DNA from: Blautia parvula
Lineage (GTDB): Bacteria; Bacillota; Clostridia; Lachnospirales; Lachnospiraceae
Reading direction: 5' to 3'
Length of the DNA stretch: 64,000 nucleotides
Assembly: GCF_020215665.1 (NCBI RefSeq)
Contig: NZ_CP084061.1
Span: 992,001-1,056,000 of the forward strand
Shown: positions 7,822 through 17,505 of the stretch, piece by piece
How the letters are laid out: each line of letters starts with the position of its first letter
Numbering within the stretch: the stretch's first letter is position 1
The notes under the pieces: generated by a model
The model's database searches: none
Told to the model about the DNA's origin: nothing
The model's input: only the letters and a program-made list of their open reading frames with translations
Position numbers and translations under genes: made by a program

Positions 7822-7867
7822 AAGAAAAAAAGGAAACGGTCCGCAGGGTTAATCCCGCGAACCGTTT
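7822..7867 (-). terminator. Intrinsic terminator after the c-di-GMP gene
   Basis: On the minus strand a GC-rich hairpin pairs AAACGGTTCGC with GCGGACCGTTT, with one mismatch, followed by a T-rich tract (CCTTTTTTT). The TAA stop of the upstream gene (7849-7851) lies in the loop. Confidence 0.8.
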
Positions 7868-10485
7868 TGCCTGTCGTTCGATGAAGCCGGCAGGCCCGAC
7901 TGGTGTCTGACGCAGCAGCCGCCTTTACCGTTTAGTTTAGCCTGGTATAAGGCTTTATCGGCCTGTGATATGATATTGTCAAGGGGGACATCATTGTTCC
8001 AGATGACTGCTCCGCAGGTACAGCTTATGGGTAACTGGTCTGTAAGCGCCGCGTTCTGGAATCCGCCGCAGATTTCCTCACCTTTTTTCAGCGCTGTCTC
8101 TTCAGAGCCCATCTGTCTCATGATGACAAGAAATTCATCGCCGCCGAACCGGGCCAGAATGTCATTGCTTCTTGTCCGGGCGTGGAGAAGGTCTCCGAAT
8201 TTTTTCAAAAGACGGTCACCGAGGCTGTGTCCAAGCGTTTCATTTACCTGTTTTAAATTATCAATATCGAATAAAAAGACTGCCATGGGGGCATCTTCTT
8301 TTTTCATGATCCTTACCGCGGCATTGAGACCGCGGCGGTTTAGCAGTCCTGTCAGATAATCCCGGCAGGCATCCTCATGTAAGGTCTGCCTGCTCTCGTA
8401 AGACAGAGAGCGCTCCATGGCGTTTATGAGCCGTCTTTCTATTATTTTTGCAGAACAGGGTTTATATGCGAAGTCATCGGCACCCATCTCAACTGCCTGA
8501 TCTTCTGTCCGTGGATCAGGCGGGGCTGTGGCGACCACAGGGATATTCCAGACCGCCTTTTCCCTCTGCAGAATTTCCAATACGGAAAAACCGCTGAGTT
8601 CCGGTAAGGTGAGGCTTAGAACGACACCGGAAAGCTCACGCTCATAGCGGACGATAAATCCCAGAGCTTCCTTTCCGGTAACCGCTTCTATGATCTTAAA
8701 TCTGTTTCTCAGCAGACTGCAGATCTGGTTTCGGTACGCATCATCCTCCTCTGCCACGAGAATATATCCGGACAGGGATGTGCTGCCGAGGGAAGACGCT
8801 TCCGCCTCTGTTTCTTCCTTCGTGCTGTCCTGTCTCTTTAAGAGGGATTCAAATTCTTCACTGGGCATGGGCCGGGCAAAATAGTAGCCCTGTACATAGT
8901 CGCATCCGATTTCCTTCAGACGCTCCAGTTGTTCCCTGGTCTCCACGCCCTCTGCCACCACCCGCAGATCCATCCAGCGTGCAAGCCCCATGATAAAACC
9001 GAGAATGCCCTGATCCATGGGCTTTGCTGTCTCGCTTTGGATAAATTTCATATCCAGCTTCAGGATATCAAGCGGGAGCTGGTTCAGCATGTTCAGGGAG
9101 GAGTAGCCGCTTCCGAAGTCATCCATCTCGATAATGAATCCCAGTTCACGCAGATGGCGGACTGTGGAGATGATCTGGTCAGGATCCTCCGTATAGGCAC
9201 TCTCTGTGATCTCCAGATGAAGGCGTGAAGGCGCAAGACCGTATCTGCTGACCATCTTCAGGAGGACATCAGCCAGATCCACCTGATAGATATCTGCCCT
9301 GGATACATTGACTGAGACAGGAATGGGCGGATAACCTATGCTGTCCCATTTCTGTAAGATGGCACAGGTCTTTTCCCAGACATACTGGTCAAGGTTGGTG
9401 ATAAAGCCGTTCCGTTCAAAGAGCGGAATAAATGCCGCCGGGGACTGAAAGCCCCATTTGGGATGTTCCCAGCGCACGAGAGCCTCCGCGCCGGCCAGCC
9501 GCTCTGTGCTGATGCTGTATTTCGGCTGCAGATAGACAATAAACTGCTCCTCTGCCAGCGCGTTTTCCATAACATCCGTGATAGCCTGTTCGTGGAGCAT
9601 TTGGTTGCGCAGGTCATCGTCATATTTGGAATAATACTTTCCGTATTGTCCTTTGATTTTCCGCGCAGCCAGAAGGGCGCGGTCGCACATCTGTTCCACC
9701 GGCAGTAAGCGGTCTTCAACCGCATAGATACCCCATTTCATCACAATGCTGCGCATACTGCCGGTTTTACTGATCTGTGCGCCTGCCTGTATGAAAAATT
9801 CATCCCGGTAATCCTCCCGGTGTTTCATCAGACAGGCAAACTGGTCCGCGTGGAGACGGCCGCAGATTCCTTCCTCTCCCACCAGTCCTGTGTACATATC
9901 AGCCACGCTGCACAGCAGTCTGTCCCCGGCAGGTGTTCCGAATATGTCATTGACCAGTTTGAAATTCTCAATATCGGAGCATACGATATCGTACTCCTGG
10001 TCAGGGGTCTGTTCCAGGGTTTCTCTGACCCGCTGATAGAAGAATTCTTTGCTGTATAGACCGGTAAGCCTGTCGAACTGAAACTGATTGATGATAGCGG
10101 CAGTCTCCCGCAGACGGATGATGCTTGCGACCCGGCGCAGGATCGCCTGGGGATTATAGGGCTTTGTCACAAACTCCGTTGCACCGCTGGAGAGGGCCGC
10201 GATCTCATCTGTCTCGCTGTCACTCTGTGTTGCCACGATCACGGGGATGGACGCGTAGGAGGGATTTTTTTCTATAATGGAAAGGAAGGTATGCCCATCC
10301 ATGACAGGCATAATGATATCCAGCAGAATCAGGGAAATCTCCTCTTTGCATTCCTGCAGAACCCCAAGCGCCTCTTGTCCGTTCTCTGCTTCCAGGACCG
10401 TATATTCAGGAGTCAGAATTTCACATAACATCATTCGATTGATAGCATTATCTTCTACTACCAGTATATTTTTTTTGGATCTCAT
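7849..10485 (-). CDS. REC-GGDEF-EAL-REC-GGDEF cyclic di-GMP protein
   Basis: An 878-residue cytosolic multidomain regulator. Residues 1-120 are a receiver with phosphoacceptor Asp56. Residues 130-280 are a degenerate GGDEF domain, with HADQF near 212-216 in place of GG(D/E)EF. Residues 300-545 are an EAL phosphodiesterase with Glu334 in EALVRW, plus DDFGSGYSS and AEGVETREQ, so likely active. Residues 570-700 are a second receiver whose phosphoacceptor position is Ser624 (VVLSLTLPELSG), so it cannot be phosphorylated in the normal way. Residues 705-870 are an intact GGDEF cyclase (GGDEF at 781-785) with an RxxD inhibitory site five residues before it. It could make and break c-di-GMP, with switching by Asp56. 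No partner kinase is adjacent. Confidence 0.92.
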   Translation of the reverse strand: MRSKKNILVVEDNAINRMMLCEILTPEYTVLEAENGQEALGVLQECKEEISLILLDIIMPVMDGHTFLSIIEKNPSYASIPVIVATQSDSETDEIAALSSGATEFVTKPYNPQAILRRVASIIRLRETAAIINQFQFDRLTGLYSKEFFYQRVRETLEQTPDQEYDIVCSDIENFKLVNDIFGTPAGDRLLCSVADMYTGLVGEEGICGRLHADQFACLMKHREDYRDEFFIQAGAQISKTGSMRSIVMKWGIYAVEDRLLPVEQMCDRALLAARKIKGQYGKYYSKYDDDLRNQMLHEQAITDVMENALAEEQFIVYLQPKYSISTERLAGAEALVRWEHPKWGFQSPAAFIPLFERNGFITNLDQYVWEKTCAILQKWDSIGYPPIPVSVNVSRADIYQVDLADVLLKMVSRYGLAPSRLHLEITESAYTEDPDQIISTVRHLRELGFIIEMDDFGSGYSSLNMLNQLPLDILKLDMKFIQSETAKPMDQGILGFIMGLARWMDLRVVAEGVETREQLERLKEIGCDYVQGYYFARPMPSEEFESLLKRQDSTKEETEAEASSLGSTSLSGYILVAEEDDAYRNQICSLLRNRFKIIEAVTGKEALGFIVRYERELSGVVLSLTLPELSGFSVLEILQREKAVWNIPVVATAPPDPRTEDQAVEMGADDFAYKPCSAKIIERRLINAMERSLSYESRQTLHEDACRDYLTGLLNRRGLNAAVRIMKKEDAPMAVFLFDIDNLKQVNETLGHSLGDRLLKKFGDLLHARTRSNDILARFGGDEFLVIMRQMGSEETALKKGEEICGGFQNAALTDQLPISCTCGAVIWNNDVPLDNIISQADKALYQAKLNGKGGCCVRHQSGLPASSNDRQNGSRD

Positions 10486-10852
10486 TCCATCGTTCCTCTT
10501 ACCTCTCCGGCTGACTGCCTATCACAACAGTTATTATATTAGTATTGAGCAGTCTGTGGTTTCTGCAGAATGCGGTCCACTATGCTCACGTGTGTTCCAG
10601 ATTATTTTAACATGTGACCATTTCTTTATCAAGAAAATAATCAGAGGTTCTTCGTTTTGACAGCAAAAAAAGAGCGGTACTGTCCAGTAACAGTATAACT
10701 CTTTGGAGCGGGTACCGTCAATTGCGGCTGGTATCTTTTTGATACTAGAATACTTCCCGGTGCCTTCTTGCATTTTCCCGGGGGCAGTATATAATGAAAA
10801 TAAATATTGATTAATGTCTGTACATACTTTTACATACCAAGGAGATGTTTCC
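10486..10852. other. Intergenic region between the c-di-GMP gene and hxlR-type gene
   Basis: This 367-base divergent gap holds the promoter of the HxlR gene at its right end. It also has small dyads: TACTGT (10678-10683) with ACAGTA (10690-10695), and GTATC (10731-10735) with GATAC (10741-10745). A possible -10 TATAAT for the c-di-GMP gene lies on the minus strand near 10537. I found no reading frame with coding character and no c-di-GMP riboswitch core. Confidence 0.45.
10768..10837 (+). promoter_or_regulatory. Promoter of the HxlR-type gene with a direct repeat
   Basis: A -35 TTGCAT (10768-10773) and -10 TATAAT (10790-10795) are 16 bases apart. Downstream, TACATAC occurs twice in 10-bp phase (10821-10827 and 10831-10837), just before the ribosome site. 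It is a possible binding site of the encoded regulator. Confidence 0.5.
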
Positions 10853-11179
10853 ATGAATCAGGAAAAGAAAATACCGGACTGTCCGGTGGAAATGACGCTG
10901 CAGCTTATTGGGGATAAATGGAAGGTGCTCATTATCCGGGATCTGCTGACAGGAACAAAAAGATTTAGTGAACTGATGCGTTCGGTTTCCGGTATCACCC
11001 AGAAAGTGCTGACCAGCCATCTGCGCAATATGGAGGCGGACGGGCTTCTCACCAGGAAGGTGTACCCGGAAGTTCCGCCCAAAGTGGAATATACCCTCAC
11101 GGAAACGGGATACAGTCTGAAACCGATTCTGGATTCCATGGTGACCTGGGGGACAAATTATAAGAATCATCTGGATTAG
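10853..11179 (+). CDS. HxlR family winged-helix regulator
   Basis: A 108-residue regulator of the HxlR group. The diagnostic features are an N-terminal Cys in PDCPVEMTLQLIGDKWKVLII, RFSELMRSVSGITQKVLTSHL (recognition region), and the wing YPEVPPKVEYTLTETG. The start at 10853 is preferred to an upstream ATG at 10814 because AAGGAGATGTTTCC precedes it. Family members often sense aldehydes, quinones or oxidants through this Cys. The nearest possible target is the convergent FMN-binding oxidase-like gene at 11275-11670, or its own promoter. Confidence 0.9.
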   Translation: MNQEKKIPDCPVEMTLQLIGDKWKVLIIRDLLTGTKRFSELMRSVSGITQKVLTSHLRNMEADGLLTRKVYPEVPPKVEYTLTETGYSLKPILDSMVTWGTNYKNHLD

Positions 11180-11193
11180 GTAACTGCGTTTTT

Positions 11194-11240
11194 CAGAGAC
11201 CAAAAAAGAGCCGTTTTATCCGAATCTTTTTTGATCTCTG
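11194..11240. terminator. Bidirectional terminator hairpin
   Basis: Two 16-base arms (11194-11209 and 11225-11240) pair with a single C-A mismatch around a 15-base loop. The A/T-rich inner stem gives U-runs in both directions. It sits between the convergent HxlR and pyridoxamine-oxidase-like genes. Confidence 0.7.
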
Positions 11241-11274
11241 TTAAGGCAAAAGCGGAGTCTTGTCAAAGAAATTT

Positions 11275-11670
11275 TCAGAATTCATAAGGCGGATTGCCGG
11301 AGAAGTCCGCGATCACGCCATGGGGTTCTTCCAGATAGAATACCACGAAGATCGGATTGTCCGCAGTATTGTACTGGCCTTTTACAATGGGATTGGCCAT
11401 GCAGGCCTCTTTTACTTTCATATTGTTCTCAAAGACTGCTTTGCCGTGCAGGCGGAGCCAGGTGTATGACGCGTCGGAGACAGTAACCTCTATCTCAGGG
11501 TTCGCCTGCATATCTTTGTACACTTCTTTTGTAGTGTTGGTGCAGAACCAGAGTTTTCCCTTTTTCTCAAAGCAGAACATGAAGGGGCGGCATTTTGCCT
11601 TGCCGTCTCTGCCGACAGTTGCCAGATACTGTACCGGGTTTGCCTGTAAAAATTCCACTACTCTTTTCAT
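11275..11670 (-). CDS. Pyridoxamine 5'-phosphate oxidase-like FMN-binding protein
   Basis: A 131-residue split-barrel flavoprotein. Visible family segments are VQYLATVGRDGKAKCRPFMF, KLWFCTNTTKEVYKDMQANP and ASYTWLRLHGKAVFE. It lacks the catalytic C-terminus of true PdxH and is short, so it belongs to the general FMN/F420/haem-binding split-barrel group. The role is probably flavin-dependent reduction or flavin storage in the cytosol. It is convergent with the HxlR gene, a common pairing for redox-stress genes, and lies alone in its transcription unit. Confidence 0.85.
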   Translation of the reverse strand: MKRVVEFLQANPVQYLATVGRDGKAKCRPFMFCFEKKGKLWFCTNTTKEVYKDMQANPEIEVTVSDASYTWLRLHGKAVFENNMKVKEACMANPIVKGQYNTADNPIFVVFYLEEPHGVIADFSGNPPYEF

Positions 11671-11815
11671 TTTGTTCCATCCTCTCTGAAATGTTGTATT
11701 TGCCGGATTGTTCCTGTCCTTTGTTTGAAGCGGCCGCTTCTTATATGTTTATCATAAGGCAGTGAAAGGATTTTGCAAAGTATGCACTTTAAAGTGGGAT
11801 AGGCACCGGGAGGTG

Positions 11816-13006
11816 TTATAGTATCTGTTCGATACTGCCGCCGCAAAGCAGGGTGTGGAGAAAATTTACAAGAGCCTCCAGTTTATTGGTATCAATCAAG
11901 TCCGGCGTATCGTGTTCCGTGTGAAGAATGCGCTCTGCCAGTCCGAATATGTTGCCGGAGGTAACAGAGACTGCGGGAACACCGGAAAAAGAAAACAGGG
12001 TGTGGTCTCCCTGAGGCCATGGCTCGATCTGTTCAAATCCATCAAGGTCTGCCGCGCAGCCGGAAATACAGCTCATCAGATTTTGGGGACACTCGTAAAA
12101 CGAGTATGCAGTGCTCTGCCCTTTCGCGCCCACGCCGTCCAGATTGAACGCGCAGATATATTCCTTTGGAGAAGAAAGGTAAGAGGAAAGATACATCATT
12201 TCTCCGGGGGTGGAATAATAGTCTTCACCGTTAAAGAGTACAAATTCAATGCGGTATGGCAGCTCCTGCCCTGAAAGATGCTCTGCCAGTGCAAGAAGCA
12301 CAGCCACTCCGGATGCGTTGTCCAGGGCACCCGGGGTTCCCGGCCTGGTATCAATATGTGCTGAGACACAGACCTTTTGTCTGCCGCCTCCGTAGACGGC
12401 AAGGATGTTGGCGGCCTTTGCGGAGTGTCTTTTTGTGTTCAGAGTCAGTGATACAGAAAGACCGCTTTTAAGCAGCGGAAGGTGTTTCGGAAGGATCACG
12501 GCACATGGAACCTGAAAGTCTCCGTCCTCAATAACCGGAACGAATTGTTCAGGGGAAAGGCTTAAGGTCAGCACAGCTTTTGCTCCGCCCCTTTCCAGCA
12601 GGGAGATAGTTTCTCTGTGCTCGTCGGGATTCCAGAACACAAAGCTTTTCGGCATCAGCGGCTCTGCTGCCAGCTCACCGCACAGTACCACTATTTTCCC
12701 GGCAGCAGGTGCGCTGCGAAGCTCATCCAGGGAGCGGATGCAGAGAAGTTCTCCCTGCACGCTGCAGGGAAGTGAAAACGGTGCCGGGGCTGTGGGGATA
12801 TCTTGTCCGTCAACTGTGAGCGTACTGCCGTTTTCTGTCCAGTCCATACAGTCAAATTCCTGTTTTGTAACGTTAAGGCCGGCGTCAGCGAATACTCTGC
12901 CGGCATATGCGGCTGCCTTCTGATTGGCCTTTGAGCCTGTGGGTCTTGCGCCGATTTCTCTGCAGAGTGTGTTCAGGTGACCTTCTATCTTTTTTTGTAT
13001 CTCCAT
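11816..13006 (-). CDS. M28 family zinc aminopeptidase
   Basis: A 396-residue M28-type metallopeptidase without a signal peptide, so probably cytosolic. Metal ligands are visible in order: His and Asp in SAHIDTRPGTPGALDNASGV, the catalytic Glu in NGEDYYS, Asp in FNLDGVG, and the C-terminal His in LHTEHDTPD. The region between about residues 95 and 200 looks like an inserted PA-type lid domain. The start at 13006 has AGGAGG 8 bases upstream; a longer frame to 13066 lacks one. It would trim N-terminal residues from peptides. It is 131 bases downstream of lhr on the same strand. Confidence 0.85.
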   Translation of the reverse strand: MEIQKKIEGHLNTLCREIGARPTGSKANQKAAAYAGRVFADAGLNVTKQEFDCMDWTENGSTLTVDGQDIPTAPAPFSLPCSVQGELLCIRSLDELRSAPAAGKIVVLCGELAAEPLMPKSFVFWNPDEHRETISLLERGGAKAVLTLSLSPEQFVPVIEDGDFQVPCAVILPKHLPLLKSGLSVSLTLNTKRHSAKAANILAVYGGGRQKVCVSAHIDTRPGTPGALDNASGVAVLLALAEHLSGQELPYRIEFVLFNGEDYYSTPGEMMYLSSYLSSPKEYICAFNLDGVGAKGQSTAYSFYECPQNLMSCISGCAADLDGFEQIEPWPQGDHTLFSFSGVPAVSVTSGNIFGLAERILHTEHDTPDLIDTNKLEALVNFLHTLLCGGSIEQIL

Positions 13007-13137
13007 TTCTGTGACCTCCTCGTTTTTCGTTTGATCCATTTGCTTTGTCAAGTGTAACATTTTCATAAAAAAATGCCTCGACTTTATTTGCTGAATCTGC
13101 CGGCAGGATAATGGTTCTAAGAGGTCAGGAATATCCC

Positions 13138-16100
13138 TTATCGGTATAAGACATAGTCCATCATTTCCCGGCTAAAGCCTGCATCTTTTAAAGCGTCACC
13201 TGCATATGCCGGGTATTCTTTTATGAGAAGCCTTTTCTTTTCCGGAAAGACGGCCTTTTCCCTGAACGCGCGGACAAATTCTTTCAGTACAGCAGCTATA
13301 TCCGCATGCTCCAGTATCCGCAGGATTTTTCCCTGCCGTTCCAGCACCATGACGGGAATTCCGCCGCGAAGCGCCACGGCAGTGCCGGGAACATTGAGAA
13401 AAGAACGGCCCTCCGGATGCTCCAGCACCTTTCCCCAGAGCTGTGCGGGGTCTGATGCGTTCAGCCAGATGATCTGCTCTTCCGGATGTGCCAGAGCCTG
13501 TACGATCCCCTTATAATCCTGTTTTCGTATAAACTGGGCGCCGGAGAGTCCCCGCACAAAATACCCTCTTCTCACCTGGCCCGTGAACTCCCAGATACGG
13601 AGCACCTCCAGCGCCTGTTTCCAGTCAGGCGCGGATTCCTGGCAAAGGTCTGCGTGAAGAGAGAGGGAACGCCGGAAGGTTTCCCTGCACAGAATGATAT
13701 TTTCACGGAAAAAGGTTTCCAGAAGTTCTTCCGTGGACGGGGTCTTCAGGGGGTGAATGATATCCCAACGTCCTGCGGACAGAGCGGTGATCCTGGCATT
13801 GACACGCTGTCTTGCCGCTGCCTTTTGGATCTTATCCCTGTTCAGCCACTGTCTTACCGGGATAAAGCTGTCCGCGCACACCAGTCCCTTTTGGGCCAGC
13901 TCCATGAGCAGGCTGCGCACATCTTTGGATACAGAGATATTGGTCAGTGCTTTTAGAAAGCTGGCACCGCGGCGGCGCAGTTCCCGGTAAAGGATTTGTT
14001 CCTCCTGGTCTTCGGAAGAAATCTCTTCAGCAGGCGGGGTGTCCCAGTCAATCTCATCATATTTGAGGAAACAGAGCATGCCCTGAGGCAGCATCTTCCA
14101 GAAGTAGTCCCCTTCTGTCAAGATACGGTCAAGAAGCCCTTCGCTGTATCTGCGGACTCTACCGGCTAGGATAATGTTCTCCCAGAAGGTGACCGGGAAT
14201 CCCTGACCGCAGAAAAGTTCTATGGTCTGCTTCAGCTGCTCTTCCGGTGAGGCATTTATGAGGATTCTGCCTGCCGCCAGTGCCGCGTAATGTTCCGGCG
14301 GCTGTGTGACCGCCTCTGTGCGTAAACTGCGGATCGTAGCATTTCTGGCCCGGTCATAGAGTTTGGCGTGGTAATACAGGCCCTTGTCCTCTGTCAGCTC
14401 CTTCTGGCTGCACAGTGTTTCCAGCCACTTCAGAATACAGTCCTGATCCGGCAGATAACGCTCCTGAACCTGTGCGGCGGTCTGGGGTCCCCGGTAGTAC
14501 AGCATTCGCCGGATGATATGCATCCCTTCCTCTTCGTCCAGTTCAAGGAGTGTACGTTTATATTCCTCAAACTGTTCTGCCGCAATCCACAGTCCCGGTT
14601 CCAGATATTCCGCCAGTCCCCGGGCTGCCAGCTCCTCCAGCCAGACTGATATGCTGCCGGATTCAGGTGTCCCTGTGTATAGATCATGCAGCTCAGGGGC
14701 TGTTATATCACCTTCCATCATCAGAAAGGTATGCAGCTCTGCGGCGTCACCGGGCAGTTTTCTGCGCTCCTGTACTTTTTTGAGTGCTTCTGCCGAGGGC
14801 TTCAATTTTTCAATATAGCGCAGTTCATCGTACACAGCCTGCCGGATGCCCGGTGTGGTTGGGGAATATTCGTACATCTCCTCAGCCTCCACGCGCCACT
14901 GCATGGGCAGAGACATGGGGGAAGGACTGTCCAGATATACCTCTCTTACAGCAATCTGCCCGCTCTGCACAGCATGGAGGATGTCAAGCATGCCTTGTAT
15001 ATCCCACTGATCCTCCAGGCATTCCCTCCGGGTTTCACGGATCAGGGGATGGTCTTTTTCCTGTATGAGAGATTCCAGCATTTCCGTACTGCGGAGGCGC
15101 TGCATCCAGAGCGGCTGCCTTCCGTTTCGTCTCATCCCCATCATCAGGGCCCTGGCCGCATTATAACGGAATGTCATGTTAAAGACAGGGGTTGCCGGAA
15201 GCATGGCCTCCAGGATCTCCCGCACCTTATTCACGTCTACGGAAAAAAGGAGTCCCTCCGGCAGTACATTTTCCCCATAGGGATACAGAAGGATGCCGTC
15301 TTCCTCCTCCACACTTCCCACAGGATTTCCCGTTAATTTCTGTGCGGTATCCTGCAGAAGAAGAGAAAGGGGGGTGTTGATCCTTTTTCCGAAGAGCGCG
15401 TGCAGCATGATCTGACAGCTTCCTGTGGAATCCCTGAAATGTTCCACTACGATAGTCTTATCGTCGGGCAGGATTCCGGTGGCTTCAAGCTGACGCTGTA
15501 AAAAACCGGAAGTATTTTCACAGGCAGCCCGGTCAAGTCCCAGATGTTCCAGTTCCTCCGTCAGTGTTCCCCTGCGCTCCGCCTCTGCCAATGTTCTCAT
15601 GATCCTTCCGAATGCCAGGCTGGTCCCAAGGCTGCGTCCCCTGATCTCTCCCTTCCAGAAGGGAAGCCTTGCACCCTCCGTACCTGACTGGGTCACCACC
15701 ACGGTATCCTTATCCTGGCTTACGATCTTCCAGGCAAAGGAGCCCAGCAGGAACCGGTCGCCAAGCTGTGATTCGTAGACAAACTCCTCATCCAGCTCGC
15801 CTACTTTAACACCGTCCTCCGTCCGGGCTGTGTACATGCCCTTGTCCGGTATGGTGCCTCCTGCTGCCACGGCCAGCATTCTGCTGTAGGTATCAGCAAA
15901 TACCTGCTCATGCAGCCTGTCGTACAGAATCCTGGGACGCACGGGGATCTCTCTTCTGTGTTCATAATCACCTGCCAGCATGGCCAGAACGGCTTTTACG
16001 TCCTCCCTGGTGACAGAGCGGAAGGTATAAGTGCGGGCAAGGATCTCCATCACTTCATCAATAGTATACGCCGTACAGGGAATCCCGCCGGAGCCCTTGC

Positions 16101-17376
16101 CTGGCTCCTGATCTTTCGCTGTGGCCGCCATGGAGACCAGATGCTGTGCCAGTACATCCAGGCACATGCAGGGAGGGCTGGCCTGCTCGATGCCTCCCTG
16201 TCTGGCAGCCTGGGCAGTCATGCCGCAGTACAGGGTTTCAGAGGCAGTACGGGGGTACATATACATGACACTGACCCGCCCCGGATTGTGCCCGGCGCGG
16301 CCAAGGCGCTGCATGGTACTGGATATGGTGCGGGGACAGCCAATCTGCAGTACCTGGTCAATGTCACCCACGTCAATGCCCAGCTCCATGGAGGAGGTAG
16401 CGCAGAGCAGGCGCAGATTTCCCCTGCGCAGGGCATCTTCTGATTCTGCCCGCTGCTCTTTTGACAGACTGCCGTGGTGTACACGGGCAAAATCTTCACC
16501 CCCAAGCTGATTTACATAGTAGGCCAGCTTTTCTGCGTATCTGCGCCCTTCGGAGAAGGCAATGACACTGCGGCACTGCATACAGCGGCTGTATACCTTC
16601 TCCGCCAGTTCTTCCCAGACGGGGTCTTTTCTTCTTCCCGGGGCCTGGGTAATGCCGATCACCTCGATCTGTACCGCTTTCGGCATATGGGGCGCAACCA
16701 TATGTGCCGGTTCGGGAGACAGATAATCGGCTGCCGTCTGCAGCGGTTCTATGGTGGCGGACAAGCCAATCCTCTGCAGAGGCGCTTTACAGAGACGGTC
16801 CAGTCTGGCGGCAGACAGCATCAGGTGGGCGCCTCGTTTTGTGTCAATGAGAGCATGGAGTTCGTCGATGACCAGTGCTCTGGCTGTCTTAAGAACCGTC
16901 CGCCCGGTCCGGCTGGTCAGCATCAGATACAGGGATTCCGGTGTGATGATGAGGATATGGGGCGGGTGTTTTACCATGCGCTGCCGTTCCTTCTGGGGTG
17001 TGTCCCCGGTCCGGATGCCCACGTTGATCCTGCCGGCGCCCTCGCCGCCCGTAAAAGCGCTGATGCCGTCCAGGGGTCTGTTTAAATTCTCCCGTATATC
17101 ACCGGCGAGAGATTTAAGCGGTGAGACATAGATCAAGTACAGCTCCTCTTTCAATTCCCCTTTTCCTGCCAGATCCTGCAGGCGGTCGATAAATACCAGA
17201 AAAGCCGACAGTGTCTTGCCGGTACCTGTGGGTGCGCTGATCAGAACAGGACCTCCGCTCTGTATGGCAGGCCAGGCTTCCTGCTGCACTTTTGTGGGCT
17301 GTCCGAAGGCCTGTCTGAACCAGGAGGCTGTGGGCTGTGTAAATATATGCAGGCTGTCTTGTGTCATATCGTTCAT
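13138..17376 (-). CDS. lhr: Lhr-family ATP-dependent helicase
   Basis: A 1412-residue superfamily 2 helicase, close to full-length bacterial Lhr (about 1500). Motifs in order: Walker A APTGTGKT (48-55), DELH box (171-174), SAT (206-208), and motif VI QRLGRAGHN in the second RecA domain. The winged helix and beta-barrel of the Lhr core follow. The remaining 550 residues form the Lhr C-terminal domain with winged-helix repeats. It translocates 3'-5' on single-stranded DNA and is linked to DNA repair. The start has GAGAGGATAAACAG before it. It is divergent from merR and upstream of the M28 peptidase gene. Confidence 0.93.
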   Translation of the reverse strand: MNDMTQDSLHIFTQPTASWFRQAFGQPTKVQQEAWPAIQSGGPVLISAPTGTGKTLSAFLVFIDRLQDLAGKGELKEELYLIYVSPLKSLAGDIRENLNRPLDGISAFTGGEGAGRINVGIRTGDTPQKERQRMVKHPPHILIITPESLYLMLTSRTGRTVLKTARALVIDELHALIDTKRGAHLMLSAARLDRLCKAPLQRIGLSATIEPLQTAADYLSPEPAHMVAPHMPKAVQIEVIGITQAPGRRKDPVWEELAEKVYSRCMQCRSVIAFSEGRRYAEKLAYYVNQLGGEDFARVHHGSLSKEQRAESEDALRRGNLRLLCATSSMELGIDVGDIDQVLQIGCPRTISSTMQRLGRAGHNPGRVSVMYMYPRTASETLYCGMTAQAARQGGIEQASPPCMCLDVLAQHLVSMAATAKDQEPGKGSGGIPCTAYTIDEVMEILARTYTFRSVTREDVKAVLAMLAGDYEHRREIPVRPRILYDRLHEQVFADTYSRMLAVAAGGTIPDKGMYTARTEDGVKVGELDEEFVYESQLGDRFLLGSFAWKIVSQDKDTVVVTQSGTEGARLPFWKGEIRGRSLGTSLAFGRIMRTLAEAERRGTLTEELEHLGLDRAACENTSGFLQRQLEATGILPDDKTIVVEHFRDSTGSCQIMLHALFGKRINTPLSLLLQDTAQKLTGNPVGSVEEEDGILLYPYGENVLPEGLLFSVDVNKVREILEAMLPATPVFNMTFRYNAARALMMGMRRNGRQPLWMQRLRSTEMLESLIQEKDHPLIRETRRECLEDQWDIQGMLDILHAVQSGQIAVREVYLDSPSPMSLPMQWRVEAEEMYEYSPTTPGIRQAVYDELRYIEKLKPSAEALKKVQERRKLPGDAAELHTFLMMEGDITAPELHDLYTGTPESGSISVWLEELAARGLAEYLEPGLWIAAEQFEEYKRTLLELDEEEGMHIIRRMLYYRGPQTAAQVQERYLPDQDCILKWLETLCSQKELTEDKGLYYHAKLYDRARNATIRSLRTEAVTQPPEHYAALAAGRILINASPEEQLKQTIELFCGQGFPVTFWENIILAGRVRRYSEGLLDRILTEGDYFWKMLPQGMLCFLKYDEIDWDTPPAEEISSEDQEEQILYRELRRRGASFLKALTNISVSKDVRSLLMELAQKGLVCADSFIPVRQWLNRDKIQKAAARQRVNARITALSAGRWDIIHPLKTPSTEELLETFFRENIILCRETFRRSLSLHADLCQESAPDWKQALEVLRIWEFTGQVRRGYFVRGLSGAQFIRKQDYKGIVQALAHPEEQIIWLNASDPAQLWGKVLEHPEGRSFLNVPGTAVALRGGIPVMVLERQGKILRILEHADIAAVLKEFVRAFREKAVFPEKKRLLIKEYPAYAGDALKDAGFSREMMDYVLYR

Positions 17377-17505
17377 CTGTTTATCCTCTCAAATCCCTGT
17401 TTTTAACCGTAAGCGTATATAAATGTATCAGTCTTCTGCTGTGATTGTACACCAAAATGGGATGCAGGTGTAGGGTTTTAGTGGCTTTTTTCTGTAGTTT
17501 TGATA

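Noticed and set aside
10486-10852. Possible c-di-GMP riboswitch upstream of the GGDEF/EAL gene
   Set aside because: I could not find the conserved core bases of either c-di-GMP riboswitch class on either strand. The dyads there are short.
1-11700. Genomic island or mobile element in the accessory left part
   Set aside because: No integrase, transposase, tRNA junction or long terminal repeats were seen. Gene density and ribosome sites match the rest of the window.
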